In this document: positions 50,248-62,606 of the stretch, in pieces | Layout: every line of letters starts with the position of its first letter | Numbering within the stretch: the stretch's first letter is position 1 | DNA from: Amaranthus tricolor | Taxonomy: Eukaryota > Streptophyta > Magnoliopsida > Caryophyllales > Amaranthaceae | Assembly: GCF_026212465.1 (NCBI RefSeq) | Contig: NC_080051.1 | Coordinates: forward strand, 17,933,959 to 17,997,958 | Length of the DNA: 64,000 nt | Direction: 5' to 3' | Notes under the pieces: model-generated | What the model saw: only the letters and a program-made list of their open reading frames with translations | What the model was told of the DNA's origin: nothing | Databases searched by the model: none | Position numbers and translations under genes: made by a program

Positions 50248-53200
50248 GGGGTATTAGGGCGGTGTAGAAGACAGATTATTCGACAAAAGTCACAAAATAG
50301 TGTAAGACAATTCAATAATTGTAAGGGTCCGGGTTTGGATCCTACGCCAATTATTTTTTAGATCCAGATTTGATTTGATGTTCTAATTTTGACTTTCTTA
50401 AACTAAAAAAAGACTGAATTTGCCACATAAACATAGACAAAACATGAACGTTTTTCTTAGAAGGGCTTGTCTTACCTGCACTTGTAATGCTTCATCTGCA
50501 GTCGAATACTGCAAACTCATTTTAAATTCATCTCTAGCTGTGCGCAATTCTTTGTTTATTGAATTGCAGTCGATTTGTGTTTTCCACATCAAGCATAGCA
50601 TAGTGTTTGTCCAAAAACCTTTGGCAGCCAAATGTAACGGAGTGTTACCATCTGTATCTCCAGTATTAAGTAGCTCTTCAAAACAATCTTGTCTTTTTAA
50701 TAAATAATTTACCACATTAAAATTTCCAGCTTCGGCAGCCACATGGAGAATGTTTTGTTGCTTATTATTTAGCAAACATATGCTTAGATTAAGCATTTTA
50801 ATGATTTTAATATGACCACTTTTGGCTGCGTGGTGAATGGGAAAGGATCCTTTCTCATCTTGGTCACGTTTAAATTCTAATGCTGGAAAATTATCAAGTA
50901 ATAGTCGAACCCCCTCAATATAACCAATAACTATTGCATAAGACATGGGATTTCTACCTTCATCATCAAAACTATGCTTGAATAAATTTCCAGCGTTGTC
51001 GATTAAACTCTTCAAGACGTCTGCATTATTTGAATTAAAGAGAATTAAAACTCAATAAATTGATATGTTTAATTTGTACTCTACTCTATACATTCTCTAC
51101 TAAGGAAATACTCCCTCTGATCTTATTGAATCCATTTATTATTTTGGATCGTTTTATTTGTTATTTCTTATAAAATATCTGTATATTTATATCACAAATT
51201 TTTGACATAATTAACCTTGTTCATCTTAATTATAATATTTTATTCTTATGGTGTCCATATATTTTCCACTAATTTTATATTACTTATGGTCATTACATAT
51301 TTCAAATTAAATTTATTTAAATACTTTTCAATATTTATGGTCTTCATATATTTTCACTAACTTTCTTTTAATGACTTTTTAATTATTATGGTATCCACGT
51401 TTTCTACATTAACTTAATTATTTAATATAATAATCTATCAATCATTTAAAAGACTCATTTTTTTCTTAATTTTTGTAAATAATCCTTATGAAAAGGTCAA
51501 TAGGAAACAACAAAGGACGTAGTAAAGTTCTATAAGGCAACAAGCTTAATTCAATATAACCAATACATGCACCATTTCAATCTTATATATCTATATAATA
51601 ATGCTTGGTTAAAAAAAATTTAAAAAGTCGATATCAATAAAATTTATATTGATACCAATCAAAAAAGATCTCACTTGACTATAACTTATAAATTGAGAAT
51701 AAAATACAATCTAAGAGTATTGATTAGTGAATAATCTCAAAAAAATATAACGGACATTTGATCAAAACAAAAGGAAAAATAAAATTTATATTTAAAGATA
51801 GATGGATGAATAATTTGTTGGGTTCAAAATTAAAGAACAAAAAACTTTTGGTAGTTATTTGCAAATTCTTAACTTTAACTAATTTTCAAAATACTTATGA
51901 AATTAAATCAATTCAAAATTTAATTTTTTAATTGGCCAAACATTAAATTATGTCGATTTTAGATTTCACACATTGTTGTGAGATTAGTTATGGAAAAGTA
52001 ATTTTGAAATGAAATGAAATCATAATTTCTCAATATCTCTATTATTTTTTCTACTACTAGTAAGATGGTCTCCTCACATAATTTAATAATTTTGTGTATG
52101 CCTTGAATTTGTGGAGACTCATGTGTTTGCATTTGTGCGGTTAAGGCTATGTATTATGTTGAAAATGAGTGAAGGATAAATTTTGAGGTTTTTAGCAAAA
52201 AAAATAAAGTCAAGTCGACTTATATTGAAGAGATTAAAGCGGACTTGACTTTTATATATTTTTCAAAGTATGAGTTCATACTTGTAAAGATCATGGCAAC
52301 CATAAATCTTATGATTCAAAATATATTTCATAGAAAACCCGACCGATATGATGACAAAGCTATTGCCTACCAACAAGTTCAATTTGTGTGGGGACTTGAT
52401 TGGTCTAGTTGTTTTTATGTTTTGTTTATATGCTTGTATGATGAAGTGGATTGTTGAATGCTTTGACTTGGGTGAACTCAAGTCAAGGTGGAGATTGTTA
52501 AAGGAATATTGTGACTTAAGTGCACAATCAAGTCTATGCATTAGTGTGAGTGTATAGAGATGAAATCCTATGGTTAGTTAAGTTTGTGACTTGATGTGTG
52601 TGTTGATGATGGTGTTTAAGTTGGTGTTATATGCATGAACTTATGGAGCATTTAGAAGTGACTTAAACATATGATGTTAATGGGATGATAAATGATAGTC
52701 GATGAGGAGTTTAAGAGGCAAAGAAAAGATTTTGCACGAGGTGCCTAGAACAAGGCAGTTAGAGGGACGCATTGCCTTGAACGAGCAGATAGATCTGTAG
52801 CAAACGGTAGCTTCAAAAGACAAGCTCACAAACGAGCACTCATCAGATGCACTCCAGAAGCTGATTTTTGGAACCGCTCGAACTAGTAGAAGCATGGCTC
52901 GAACAAACGGCCTAGGCAGTAGCTACATTGGATTCTGTTTTGATCTTTTGGAGTTTTTAGAGCTATTATATGTAATTTATTTTTAGCCTTAATTATGTAT
53001 GACTCATTAATGTATAATCTCCTACAAATAGGTAACTCATATGCCTTTGTAAACACATCAATCACAAACCCCTAAGCCCAAACACAGTCTTAATCTCTCT
53101 TACTCTCAATTGTAATACTTCATTGTGACAGTTGTTATACTCCATTGTTATAGTATAAACAAGATACCAGAGGAAGTAGCCATCATTGGGTGAACCTCCT

Positions 53201-56200
53201 TAAATACTTGTGTCATTTTGCATTGATTATTTCCTTTTAAACCTTTTTATTTTCATTGAAACTATATTAGTTTATCAAGCTACTTCAAACATTTTGATCT
53301 TGGTGATACTTGAGTTTGAGAATTGTTCTTAAACTGTAATCTAGCTCTCATTTCACTTTCTATTGAGCTAGAGGGTTTCCACGTAAAAATTTATCTTGTA
53401 TTTTTATTACTTCTTGGCTTTAAATTCCTTATTTGTTGCAAAATGTTTTTAAATCTCCACATACTACAATTTATCCCACTCTAGTAGTATTCATTTCCTA
53501 AAAACAAACAAATCAAACAAATATTTAAAGTTTTAAACAATAACGGACATAATATGATTCTAATTAATTTTTTATCTTTTGTGACCTAAATAACTCAAAC
53601 AAAAACATAATTATTATCTTTTAATTATTATTTTTTTGGCAAGTTATCTTTTACTCCCTCTATTCCTTTTCGTTTTTTCACTTTAGATTTTTCACTTTTG
53701 GAGAGAAAATTTTAAATTTGATTTTTAAAGTATATATTGAAGATAAAATATATTCATATTGGATCTTATTAAATTCATCTTAATGCAAAGTTTTTAATAT
53801 ATACTGTTTACAAATTTTTATAATGTTTACTTAAAAATATTAAGACTTAAAGTTTGCTTTGAAAAATAAAAAAAACAGAGGGAGTATTTTTTTTAATTAT
53901 TAAAAGCATTAAACACTCACCAATTTTCCTTGTCGCAATTGCTATATGAATGATTGATTTCATGTCCATTGAGTCGGTTTTAATATATTGCATGTTATTC
54001 TGAAGTCCTCGGATCATAGGGTTGACCATATCGATCTCTTCATACCAATTCTTTATCGCCAGAAACAATGGGCAAATTTTGTTTTTATTCAGGTAATAGG
54101 CTGCATCCGGACAATAATTATATAAGTATTTAGCCACTTCCCTATGATTATTTTGCACAACAACATGAAGTGCTGTGTCTCCTTCCATATTTTGCTTTAG
54201 ACATATGCGAGTATTGACTTCACGATTATCTGGCCATATAAAAAGAGCTTGCACGGTCTTTAAATTTCCAGCCTTGGCTGCTAAGTGAATTGGAAGGTCC
54301 CCATTGTAGTTAGCTTGCTCCCTTAGGTCTCCACATCCGCGATTAGGATGAAGCACTTGTTCTAAAAGTTGGTGTTTTCCCATACTAGCTAATATATGCA
54401 GAATTGTATCGCCATTTGTTGGGTATCCAAGGTCTTTGAATTGAATCCCTCTTGTAGAAATATTTTCATCAACTTGATCCATATCACCACGTAGAAGGGA
54501 TTGATACAAATCTTCGTCAATGGGAGATATTGAAAACTTAAGCCCCATTGCTGCCCTTTTGAACATAAAGTTCTGTCTCTGTACCATCTCTTTGTCTGCA
54601 TTGTTTAGAGTTGTTAACTTATTCTTGGCTAAATCATATGCTGTTAACCCTTGCTTATTTACTAACCCACCGTTGACATTTTCATTCTGGATTAGAATCT
54701 CAACCACCTCAATTTGTTGATCTCGAGAAGCCAAATGTAAAGGAGTGTTCCCATCAACGTCTTTTTGATTGATTAAAAATTCCACATCTGATATATTAAG
54801 TATCAAATGAGAGACCATATAAGAGTCGCCAGAGAGAGCTGCCAAATGAAAAATATTTTGACCTTTTGCGTTAAGCAAGAACCTTGAATTTGTTAGCAAA
54901 TCCACGATACTAGTATGGCCACCAAGCACAGCCACATGAATCGGAAAAGTTTTATCCTCGTTGCTTATGAATGCACTACTTGGATCATAGCGGATCAAAA
55001 TCTCAACTTTCTCCAAGTAATTCATAGATGCTGCATAAGACAAGGCTGACCGTCCGTCGTGCATCAAATTAGCTAACTTCACATTATAACAAAGCTCCAA
55101 TAGTTCTGCAGTCAGTAGTAGTATCTCATTAATTGATGAGTCTACATTGGGCGACAAAAATTTATCATTTATCAATATGATGATATTTGATTATTTTCTT
55201 GGCATTTATCCATTTGGAGTACACATATATTAACTACGAAATATACAAATTTGACATGTTTTTATTTCTCATTGAAAATTTGTATATTTTAAAGGTATTA
55301 AAATGAAAAGTATCAAATAAGTATTGACTAATTTTAAATAATTGATAATTGCAATATTATTCATGGTATTATTATGGAAAAAAGTTAAAATAATATGTAA
55401 TTCTTAGTAATTTTTCCTAAAATATTTGTATTGGTCATTTTGTAGTTTATAACCAAATTCATGGGGAAAGCCACATGGGGAGCCTAAGGCCTGGCCACCT
55501 TTGTCGAAAGTGTATCTGTTGTGTTAAGTTTCAAATCTCATCTGGATGGAGGTGAGTTCGATCACCTCGTTGTTTATTCTTTGGCTTGCACGTTTGAGAA
55601 TGGAGTTGTGAGTGCAAAGAAGTATGGGAGCATATGCTTTGGATCACTCAATGAAGTGATAGATAAGGATGATTTAGAGTGCCTTAATAAAGGGAAGACA
55701 CGAAGATCGGGAGGGTTTGAAGAACGCTCGACCGGTCGACCAAGCAACAGTAGTAAGTCAGTAGGTTCTAAAGTCCCACTTGCCTGGTCAAGCGACCTTG
55801 CTTTGGTCGAGCAACATGCAGGTCTTCGACAGTATGCTATTCTATTTTGTTGCGGAAATGTTTGGGCTTTTAAGCCATTTGTCCTAGGGTTTCCTAATAT
55901 GTTGTATGACTATATAAGGAGTTTTAGAGCATCATAAGAGTTATGTGAAATTCCAAGAGAGTTCTTCATTGTATTAGTGAGATTTTTTGAGACCACTATT
56001 AAAGGCGAGGTCTTTGCTTTGTGAGTGTGTTCTCAAAGCTTGTGTGTGGCTTCTCATTGATGTATGTTAATATATTAATGAAAGTAAGTCTTGTTTGAGG
56101 GGGAGGTATCCTTAAATACCTCATAATTCTTATGTGTGTCTCCATTGATTGTTGTGCTTTGTTTTGGTTGCTTTCTTTGCGCTTTTCTTTTTTTGTTTGT

Positions 56201-59200
56201 TCTTCACCATTGTCATAGTCCATTCTCAACATGATCCTTTGTTATTTTTACTTTGGCCCCCCTTACTAATATTTACTAATATAATATATAGTTTAAACTT
56301 TAAAGACTGTAAAAATGTAACAAAAAGTACTATAGTTCAATGGTTGGAGTAACACATTTATACTTTAAGATTAAAGGTTAAAACCCTAATTTAAACAATT
56401 ATTTTTTTATAGACTAATAAATTTGTATTATAATGTTATTACTCTTTATCTTTCATAATTTCACATTCATCATTTTTAATGTGTGTTTATGTTTTTGTTA
56501 TCTGGATTTTAATTGTGTTTTTTAGACTAACTAGACAATTATATAGAGTCAAAAACACTTAGTGTATTCAAAAAGGATAATTATAGAAAATCTTCAACTA
56601 TATTTTTTAAATATAAATTTTACAATGATTTAAATTCATTTTAGTCTATATGATTTAAAAATTTTCATAGCTTAACTAGTATTTATTAGAGGCATTCATA
56701 CTGGTTATCAAGTTGATTTTGAATTAGATGTTGCATCTTATAGCCCAAAGGATTCTTGTGTGAGGAGCGTGTTAGAGTATGTAAATATCATAAGGTCTTA
56801 ACTAGGCCAAAGCAATGAACTGAATCTCCATCGGGGCCCCTGATCCAACCCTCTATAATAAGCGTTGTATATGGGACGGGTTTTAAAAGGGTTGGGTTGA
56901 AAACTAACTTTGTGAAAAAATGAAAGATAAGGATTGGATAAGGGTTCTAAAAGGATTGTAAATGGGCTCTAGTATCTAAACATAAATGGTTGATTGGGCT
57001 CTAATAAACCTCTTTCATGACAAACTAACAATTGAAAACTAATGCGTAATATATCATCTGTTATTCACATTCACACTTCGATTTCTTTCATCAACTTCCT
57101 GCCCCATTATTTAAACCCTTAAAAAATCCCCCAAATTTATAAACCCTAAAAAATTTCCCCAAATCAAAATTCTATCAATCAATTTATTCAATCTCACTAC
57201 TTGCTCTCTTCAATTTTGATACTTCACTGCTTCTTGATTTGCTGTATTAACAACCCAGGTAACATTCTCAATTAATTTCTTAATTTATTTCCTATTATTG
57301 TATTTTCTATTAGTTTGTGTATCTTGCGATTTTTCTATTTTTTGGGTTTCTTTTGTATTATGAAAATAGAAGCATTGGTTTGGCTTTAAGTTGATGAAAT
57401 TGGAAAGTTGGGTTTTGATTATTTTGTTAAAATAATTGTAAAATGGGAAAAAGGGAAAAAATTGATTCTTTTTGTAATATCATTACAGTTACAGTTTGTA
57501 TAAATGTTTTTAAATGCTTTTAGTATAAATTAGATAGATTTCCGTGTACTATAAATATTTACTGATATAAATAATGATATTATTTTATAAAATTAATTCA
57601 TTTATAACATAAACTTAATTATTAAATTTTTATATTTGTTATGATATTATAAATGTCTTCAACTATGATAATTGAGACAAATAAAATTTAATAGGTTTTC
57701 AACTATGATGATAGGAGGGAAGATTTAATTGAAAAACAAGCTTATTCATTATATTATGATGATTTATTATCTACGTTAAGATAAAGATTTACATGTATAT
57801 TATTTTTTTTTGTTTTTTACAAGGAAATAGAGTATTTTAATAGATCATTACATATATTTATAGTCAATCAACAAATATTACATGTTTTAGTGAGTTAATT
57901 GTTTCCCTAAGAGTCAAATATCAAAAGTTTTCTTGTCAATAATAGAAAAAAGGCAGGAAAACTTTTAATGACAGTGTGTCACGTATCTCAAATCGTTTTT
58001 TAAATAGTATATTTTATTGATGTCTTTATTAAGAGTATTGTCTTGCAAAATCAGTACAAAAAATTAAAATAAAAATAAAAATCATGTTCATAGTATAATT
58101 AGTTTGAGAAAATTTTAAGGTAAAAGATAAAACGGGTTGGACCGGTCTGGGCCTTATGGACTCGATCCCTTAAATGCCCTTTTTTGTTTTGTAAGGCCCA
58201 GCCTGTTTCAACTAGAGCCCAACCCGGTCCAGACTCAAACATTAGCTTAAAATTTTAGTTGAGTTGTTTCTAAGCTTTATTCAAATCTAATTATATAAAT
58301 TGTTGAAATTGTGAAACTTTTACGAGTAGCTGTAATTGTTTTATTTTTCTAATCTTGCTCAAAATTGTAGCTTTTCTATTTATGAAGCTTATATGACTCA
58401 TTAATTTAGGAATGTGATTTTATCGTGAAGATAAAACAAGCCTAAATTTATTGGGATAATTACATTAAAAAAAATAGGACTTTGTTATACATGGCCCTAA
58501 GGGCTATGTATAAAAATTAGCAAATTCCTATAATAAATATACATGGACTAATTTTAATGGAATCTTTGACAAGTTTATTAATAGATCAACAAATTACTCA
58601 TTAAATTAGCCTTGTAAAATAATTAATCTTTGACAAGTTCACCACAAAATTAAAATAATAAATTGCTCTTATATTGAAAAAAAAATTACTCATGATTTAT
58701 ATGGAGAATATAAAAGAATCTTATTAGCATTAAGGGTTATATGTAGCCCTTAGGGCTACATATAACATTTGCCAAAAAAATATAGCAAAATCATTAAGAT
58801 TGATTAAAACTACCAAAACTGTTATTTGGCAATTTGACTACAGTCACTGCAATAGACATACGATAATCTTTATAGGTAGCAAAACAGCTAGTTTAATAAA
58901 ACAAAATTCCACTAAAATGATATTTTAGATTATCTTGGATACTCTCACTCAAAAATTAGCCATTTTGGGATATCCTTTCACGTTTCCTTTATTAGTTATT
59001 TCTATTTTATACTCCTTCTATTTAGCTCATGTGTCTCATTTTTTTATGGTTAAGTCACCTTAATTGTCCCATTTCTATTTTTGGTGTGAGTTTTTGACTT
59101 TTATGCCTTTAGTGGCTTTATCTTATTTTCAATTATACCCTTCATAACCCATATTAATTTTTCCTCTCTTACATTAAAAACTCATAATACTACTCTCTTT

Positions 59201-60306
59201 CCTACCCTTAGGATCCCACTTTTGATTCTCTTTAAAATCCGTGAAAAGTCAAATGAGACTCTTGAGGTGAATAGGAGAAATGAGACTCATAAAGTGAATA
59301 GGAGAGAGTATTTATTATTATTATATTTACAACTGATAATAATTTTTCACGTACATCAATTAAATAAAGATATTATTTGACAAAAGTAATACTCCCTTTT
59401 TAATTTTAATTATTATCTCATTTGATTTTTTGATATTATTCATCAATCACTAGTAATTTATATATTATAATTAATTTATAAGTCAAAATATAATTAAGTT
59501 AATCTTATTTGATTCATTATTATAATATAAATTTTATGAACATTAGGAGTAATATTTTATAATTTTTAATTAAATACAAGTTGAGATATATATAATTGAA
59601 TATGTATGGATAGCTGCAAAAATCAAATAGTGCAATAATAGTGAATAGAAGGGAGTAGGACTTAACCCGAAGTAGTAGCGGCAACAGCAGCATGTAGTAC
59701 AGACTGACCTTCCATTAAACATTTAAATGCATCTTCATTGAAGGGCTGCATCAGGTCTAGCATGCGCTTAACCAAAGGAGGAATCTCCCTCTTGATAGCC
59801 AAGAGCAAGGGACAAATCCCTTGTTTATTCATTGCATAGGATGCACAAGGATACAACTCAACCAAATCCACCACAGTCTGGTAATCTTCAACGTCATATA
59901 ACTCCAGGAAACAGTGGAGTGGTGTATTCCCTTCCTCATTAATACACCCTAATACTTCATTGTTTTCCTTTAGCCAGTTAATCATGGCCTGGACAGTAGT
60001 GTTTAATCTGCCATTTTTGATGGCAGAGTGAATGGGAAGATCTCCAAAAGAATTCCCCATAACCATCAATTGTGGACATTTATTAAGAATGAGATTCACA
60101 AGATGAACCTGACCAAAGCTGGCTGCAATATGCAGGATACTGCTCCTGTCTCTTGCACACCTAAGCTTCATCAGGCCATGGTCGATTCGTAAATTTGTCA
60201 TGGCTATGCTAAAGTCGGACACATTTCCAGTAACCAGAAGTTGGTACAACTTTGCATCAATTGGAAAGTAGCCTTCTTCACCCCCGTTATTAGAAGCGGA
60301 TGCCAT
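48246..60306 (-). CDS. ACD6-like ankyrin-repeat/PGG membrane protein with two ankyrin blocks
   Basis: Four exons: 59667-60306, 53921-55105, 50476-51020 and 48246-48896 (3021 nt, 1006 residues); introns of about 4.6, 2.8-2.9 and 1.6 kb, all GT-AG, phases 1, 1 and 0. Block A (about 15-395) and block B (about 420-780) each begin with IDAKLYQLL or IDEDLYQSLL and contain about nine ankyrin repeats (GNTPLHLA, GDLPIHLAAK and so on). Block A ends QRQNFMFKRAAMG and runs straight into B inside exon 2. The last exon has the PGG domain: SSSVNILLVVATLIVSVTYT, FNPPGG at about 862-867, and four membrane segments. Family members (Arabidopsis ACD6) are plasma-membrane regulators of salicylic-acid defence and cell death. 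The reading frame is unbroken. Exon 1/2 and exon 2/3 junctions fall at the same ankyrin position (VLHAAVAATTS/E and IIHIAIATRKI/D). Confidence 0.85.
48304..48354 (-). repeat. In-frame 12-bp repeat in the last membrane segment
   Basis: Plus strand AAATCGGGAGCA repeated three times and once more diverged. In the ACD6-like frame it encodes PILL PILL PILL PILI within the last hydrophobic segment; family members usually have a single copy. It lengthens the segment without breaking the frame. Confidence 0.85.
49065..49215. repeat. Inverted repeat in ACD6-like intron 3
   Basis: GTGGTATTAATTGGTGGTAAT pairs with ATTACCACCTAATACCAC about 120 bp further on, forming a MITE-like hairpin. Target duplication not determined. 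Confidence 0.45.
50164..50244. repeat. TA microsatellite in ACD6-like intron 3
   Basis: About 80 bp of TA repeat between two segments with GGGTCTGG and GGGTCCGGGTTTGG text, which may be the ends of an old hAT-like element split by expansion of the repeat. Confidence 0.9.
51111..51522. mobile_element. Stowaway-type MITE in ACD6-like intron 2
   Basis: Flanked by TA (51109-51110, 51523-51524). Left end CTCCCTCTGATCTTATTGAA; reverse complement of right end CTACGTCCTTTGTTGTTTCC. It lies 90 bp upstream of the exon 3 acceptor in the gene's orientation. The right end is diverged, so confidence is moderate. Confidence 0.6.
52290..53460 (+). mobile_element. Copia relic (pol end plus 3' LTR) in ACD6-like intron 2
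   Basis: Plus-strand text reads MMTKLLPTNKFNLCGDLIGL (from 52348), matching the end of pol in the intact element at 8.6-12.5 kb (MMTKSLPTTKFELCVDLVGL). Then comes the same polypurine tract AAGGTGGAGATT and an LTR starting TGTTAAAGGAATATTG at about 52496. The LTR has the shared GTAGCCATCATTGGGTGAAC CTCCTT text at about 53176. Related, but clearly older. The right border is uncertain. Confidence 0.7.
53654..53884. mobile_element. Stowaway-type MITE next to ACD6-like exon 2
   Basis: 231 bp between TA dinucleotides (53652-53653, 53885-53886). Left end CTCCCTCTATTCCTTTTCG; right end reads ...CAGAGGGAG. It ends 30 bp from the exon 2 donor site (GTGAGT at 53920). Confidence 0.75.
55517..56240 (+). 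repeat. LTR-like segment in ACD6-like intron 1
   Basis: Starts about TGTTAAGTTTCAAATC. It contains a GACTATATAAGGAG promoter-like box at about 55908, and towards its end GAGGTATCCTTAAATACCTC, in the style of the copia LTRs here (GAACCTCCTTAAATA...). An open stretch at 55521-55937 is probably accidental. Right border and target duplication unknown. Confidence 0.45.
56241..58464. other. ACD6-like intron 1, middle part
   Basis: AT-rich. Two GGGTTGGGTTGAAAAC and GGTTGGACCGGTCTGGGCC segments (about 56880 and 58137) recall ends of hAT-like elements, but target duplications were not found. A leader-like CT-rich stretch ending CAACCCAG/GTAACATT lies at about 57250, with no coding sequence attached. 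Confidence 0.35.
58465..58785. mobile_element. MITE with hairpin ends in ACD6-like intron 1
   Basis: Near each end is a palindrome: ATACATGGCCCTAAGGGCTA TGTAT on the left and TATGTAGCCCTTAGGGCTAC ATA on the right. These and the flanking text (TTAGCAAATTC, ATTTGCCAAAAAAATA) form imperfect inverted repeats of about 60 bp. Target duplication not read. Confidence 0.5.
59012..59308. mobile_element. Stowaway-type MITE in ACD6-like intron 1
   Basis: 297 bp between TA dinucleotides (59010-59011, 59309-59310). Left end CTCCTTCTATTTAGCTCATG; right end reverse-complemented CTCTCTCCTATTCACTTTAT; both continue to a shared GTCTCAT. Confidence 0.75.
59392..59655. mobile_element. Stowaway-type MITE at ACD6-like exon 1 donor
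   Basis: 264 bp between TA dinucleotides (59390-59391, 59656-59657). Left end CTCCCTTTTTAATTTTAATT; right end reverse-complemented CTCCCTTCTATTCACTATTA. Its right TA is only about 10 bp from the exon 1 splice donor (GTTAAG, 59661-59666). Confidence 0.78.
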
Positions 60307-60782
60307 TGTAATTTCCTGATAAATGAGATAATCTTGTAGGAAAATTTAGATAGTAAAATAGTAAATTGATTTATGTGGATAGAAATAGCTAGTGATCGAA
60401 CAAACTCGCCTTAATTTATATACAAGGATCAAGGAAACAGCTCAGCAATAAGTTAATACACGTACGCATGTGCAGATGACTTAGACCCGTTTCAGTTTAC
60501 TTTGAAAAAAATAAGAATCGGTCAAAATAAATTTTTAAACAGTAAAAATTGATTATAATTTATTATTAAAATATAGTTTCAAGCAGTATAAATTAATTTC
60601 AATTAGTAAAAATCTGTCACAATCAATAAAATTCAATTTTAATCAATAAAAAATCATTTAAACTGAAGTATATATAGATTTAAGTAATGAGAAGTAGTAA
60701 CGCGATGACGACAAACTTCTATATTCCTTGCATTTACTATCAAGTAAAACGACGACTAACTAACTTGTATCATTAATATTTT
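60307..60782 (-). promoter_or_regulatory. ACD6-like promoter region
   Basis: A TATA box TATATAAAT lies at about 60413-60422, about 110 bases before the ATG. A TTTATCAG just before GAAATTACAATGG could also be a splice acceptor for a 5' UTR intron. No W-box cluster was evident. Confidence 0.5.
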
Positions 60783-60842
60783 AGAAAAGAATTTTTAAAA
60801 TCAATTGCCGTCACCCCACTATACTATTTTAGAGAAAACACT
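60783..60842 (+). repeat. Direct repeat, copy 1 of 2
   Basis: About 60 bp beginning AAAAGAATTTTTAAAATCAA and including TTGCCGTCACCCCACTATAC recurs at 62607-62666 in the same orientation with one visible difference. No further similarity flanks the two copies. Confidence 0.85.
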
Positions 60843-60926
60843 TATGAGAGGAGTTACAAGACTCCTCCCATTCCCTCACACAACCGGGCACCCTTCCCCT
60901 CCCCTAATCTTTTATTTTTTTTAATT

Positions 60927-60950
60927 AATTAATTAATTAATTAATTATAT
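60927..60950. repeat. TTAA microsatellite
   Basis: Six copies of the tetranucleotide TTAA in a run. Confidence 0.85.
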
Positions 60951-61176
60951 AATTGTCTATTTTGTTTTTTTTTAAAAGCAGAAAAGAAATATTACGCAAT
61001 AACAACGTATGCGATAAAACGCGTTACCGTTAAATTAAACTTAACTTCGTTTCTTATAATTAACCATGTAAAATAATATAATTCAATATTACTTATTTAT
61101 TTTATTTTGTTATACTTTATTTTATTATATTTTATTTATTTTTAAACCCGATAAATTACGGGGTGTTACACTTCCA

Positions 61177-61424
61177 CTACGGAGTATCAACTGGATGTGT
61201 GAGCAAGTGACCTTTCTTCATCCTATCTGCATGCCACCTCAAATTTAACGCATCTTTCTTTATAGAAAACAAGCGCTTGAATCTGGGTATTATTGGAAGA
61301 TACAATACCTTAGCCGGGGGCTCTTTAGCATCCCAAGCCCCTTTACGCTTGTAACACGATAAACCACACCTCCAACACACCGCTAACCCATCGTTCCCGA
61401 CCGGTTTCGATCTGTAGACAATCT
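61177..61424 (-). pseudogene. CACTA (En/Spm) transposase fragment
   Basis: The minus-strand frame reads VYRSKPVGNDGLAVCWRCG, LSCYKRKGAWDAKEPPAKV, LYLPIIPRFKRLFSIKKDA and LNLRWHADRMKKGHLLTHPV. This matches the conserved CGxSRYK...PAKVLxYFPIIPRxxRLF...RWHADGR...HPAD block of TNP2-type CACTA transposases. It covers about 80 of some 700-900 residues. An upstream stop in frame and loss of the rest make it a remnant. Part of an exon boundary (TTTTAG or CTACAG) may be at 61415-61425. Confidence 0.8.
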
Positions 61425-62606
61425 AAAAGTTGGAAACAACAGGGGGTTAGGTTTAACTGAATGAGAAGTAACAATACAAAACAACAAAACACAGTAATTC
61501 AAAAAATTCAAGTTTAAAAGCAACTTCAGTTTCCTAGATCTATGTGCGCACAAGGAGTCTAGTTTGAGAGGTGCCCCATAGCTCTATGGCTATGTCGCTC
61601 TCGGGTGAAGCTAGTCAATATCTGAATGACAACTCGCCTCAAAAACAGGGAGCAGGGAACAATGTTCCTCAACTCCGTCAATGACCAGCTCACAAGCCCG
61701 ATCCATTAACCATATCATAATATCAACATAAGCAGTCACAACAACATTTATCTCAATCAATGTTCAATTTCAAAAGAACTTTGATAAAACTATTTTACAC
61801 GAAAAGTAGTTTGGCCAGACCCTTTAAGGGACTGCTACTGCTCACCAACAAGACGCTTCAAAGAGCCGTGATCGATTTGCAGCTATCAACTACAAAGAGC
61901 ACGCAAAGAAATCGTTTCCTAAAGAATAAAAAGATCATAACATCACTCAAGAGCGTTCGATACAACTTTAATAACACATAACTTATTACATCTCTTCCTA
62001 AACTCAAGCTTAACCAAAACTCTTGTTTTAGCATTTCTAATCATCATATAATAGTAAAACTTTGATCTTTAATTCACCATTATAAAATAAAGTTTATGAC
62101 CAAATCTAGATTGTTCAACTTCTCATGCTCACCACATCCAAAAGCTTTCATTTATACATTTTATCAAGCACAAAAGTAGTCATCCAAGCCCGTAATTGAC
62201 CATACTCGTAAAGACTCATAATTCCCCTAATTTGACAAGTATTTCCAATTAAACACCAATATATATATTCAAACTCAACATTGAAAATCCTCAAAGAATC
62301 AAATAATCCCTTCAAGAATATCAAATTATTCAATATTTTACCCATAACAAACTTTTTTCCAAAATCCTTAATTTTCAATATCCACTAATTTAATATCAAA
62401 CGTCTAAAGTTCTATCTACTTTAATGACCACAAGTCTATTTATTTATCTACTAAATCATGATATCCACTAATAATCTTACGTTAGCGTTGATACTTGATG
62501 ATTAGCAACAAAATATCGATGTAGTATAAAAGTAAGAGATATTGCTATTGTTTGCTTAAAGAATTTTTAAGTTATATATCAACTTCCATGGAACAACTAG
62601 TCGATA
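61425..62606. other. Spacer, probable transposon-derived
   Basis: No gene recognised. 61540-61720 is of mixed composition (GGTGCCCCATAGCTCTATGG and on), unlike the AT-rich surroundings. It may belong to the CACTA remnant or to a gypsy-type LTR: the minus strand reads TGTAACACCCCGTAATTTAT at about 61169, a typical LTR start. Confidence 0.35.

Noticed and set aside
51840..51890. GGTAGTTATTTGCAAATT, an 18-base match to the inverted left end of the mudrA element, considered as its right TIR
   Set aside because: Similarity stops on both sides of the 18 bases and it is 5 kb beyond the gene inside the ACD6-like intron.
55521..55937. 138-codon open frame on the plus strand
   Set aside because: It lies in an LTR-like segment with a promoter box inside the frame; composition and lack of any domain suggest chance.
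57060..57260. Leader-like CT-rich stretch with a good donor (CAACCCAG/GTAACATT)
   Set aside because: No coding exon follows on the plus strand and it is inside an intron of the ACD6-like gene; probably a transposon-carried leader or chance.
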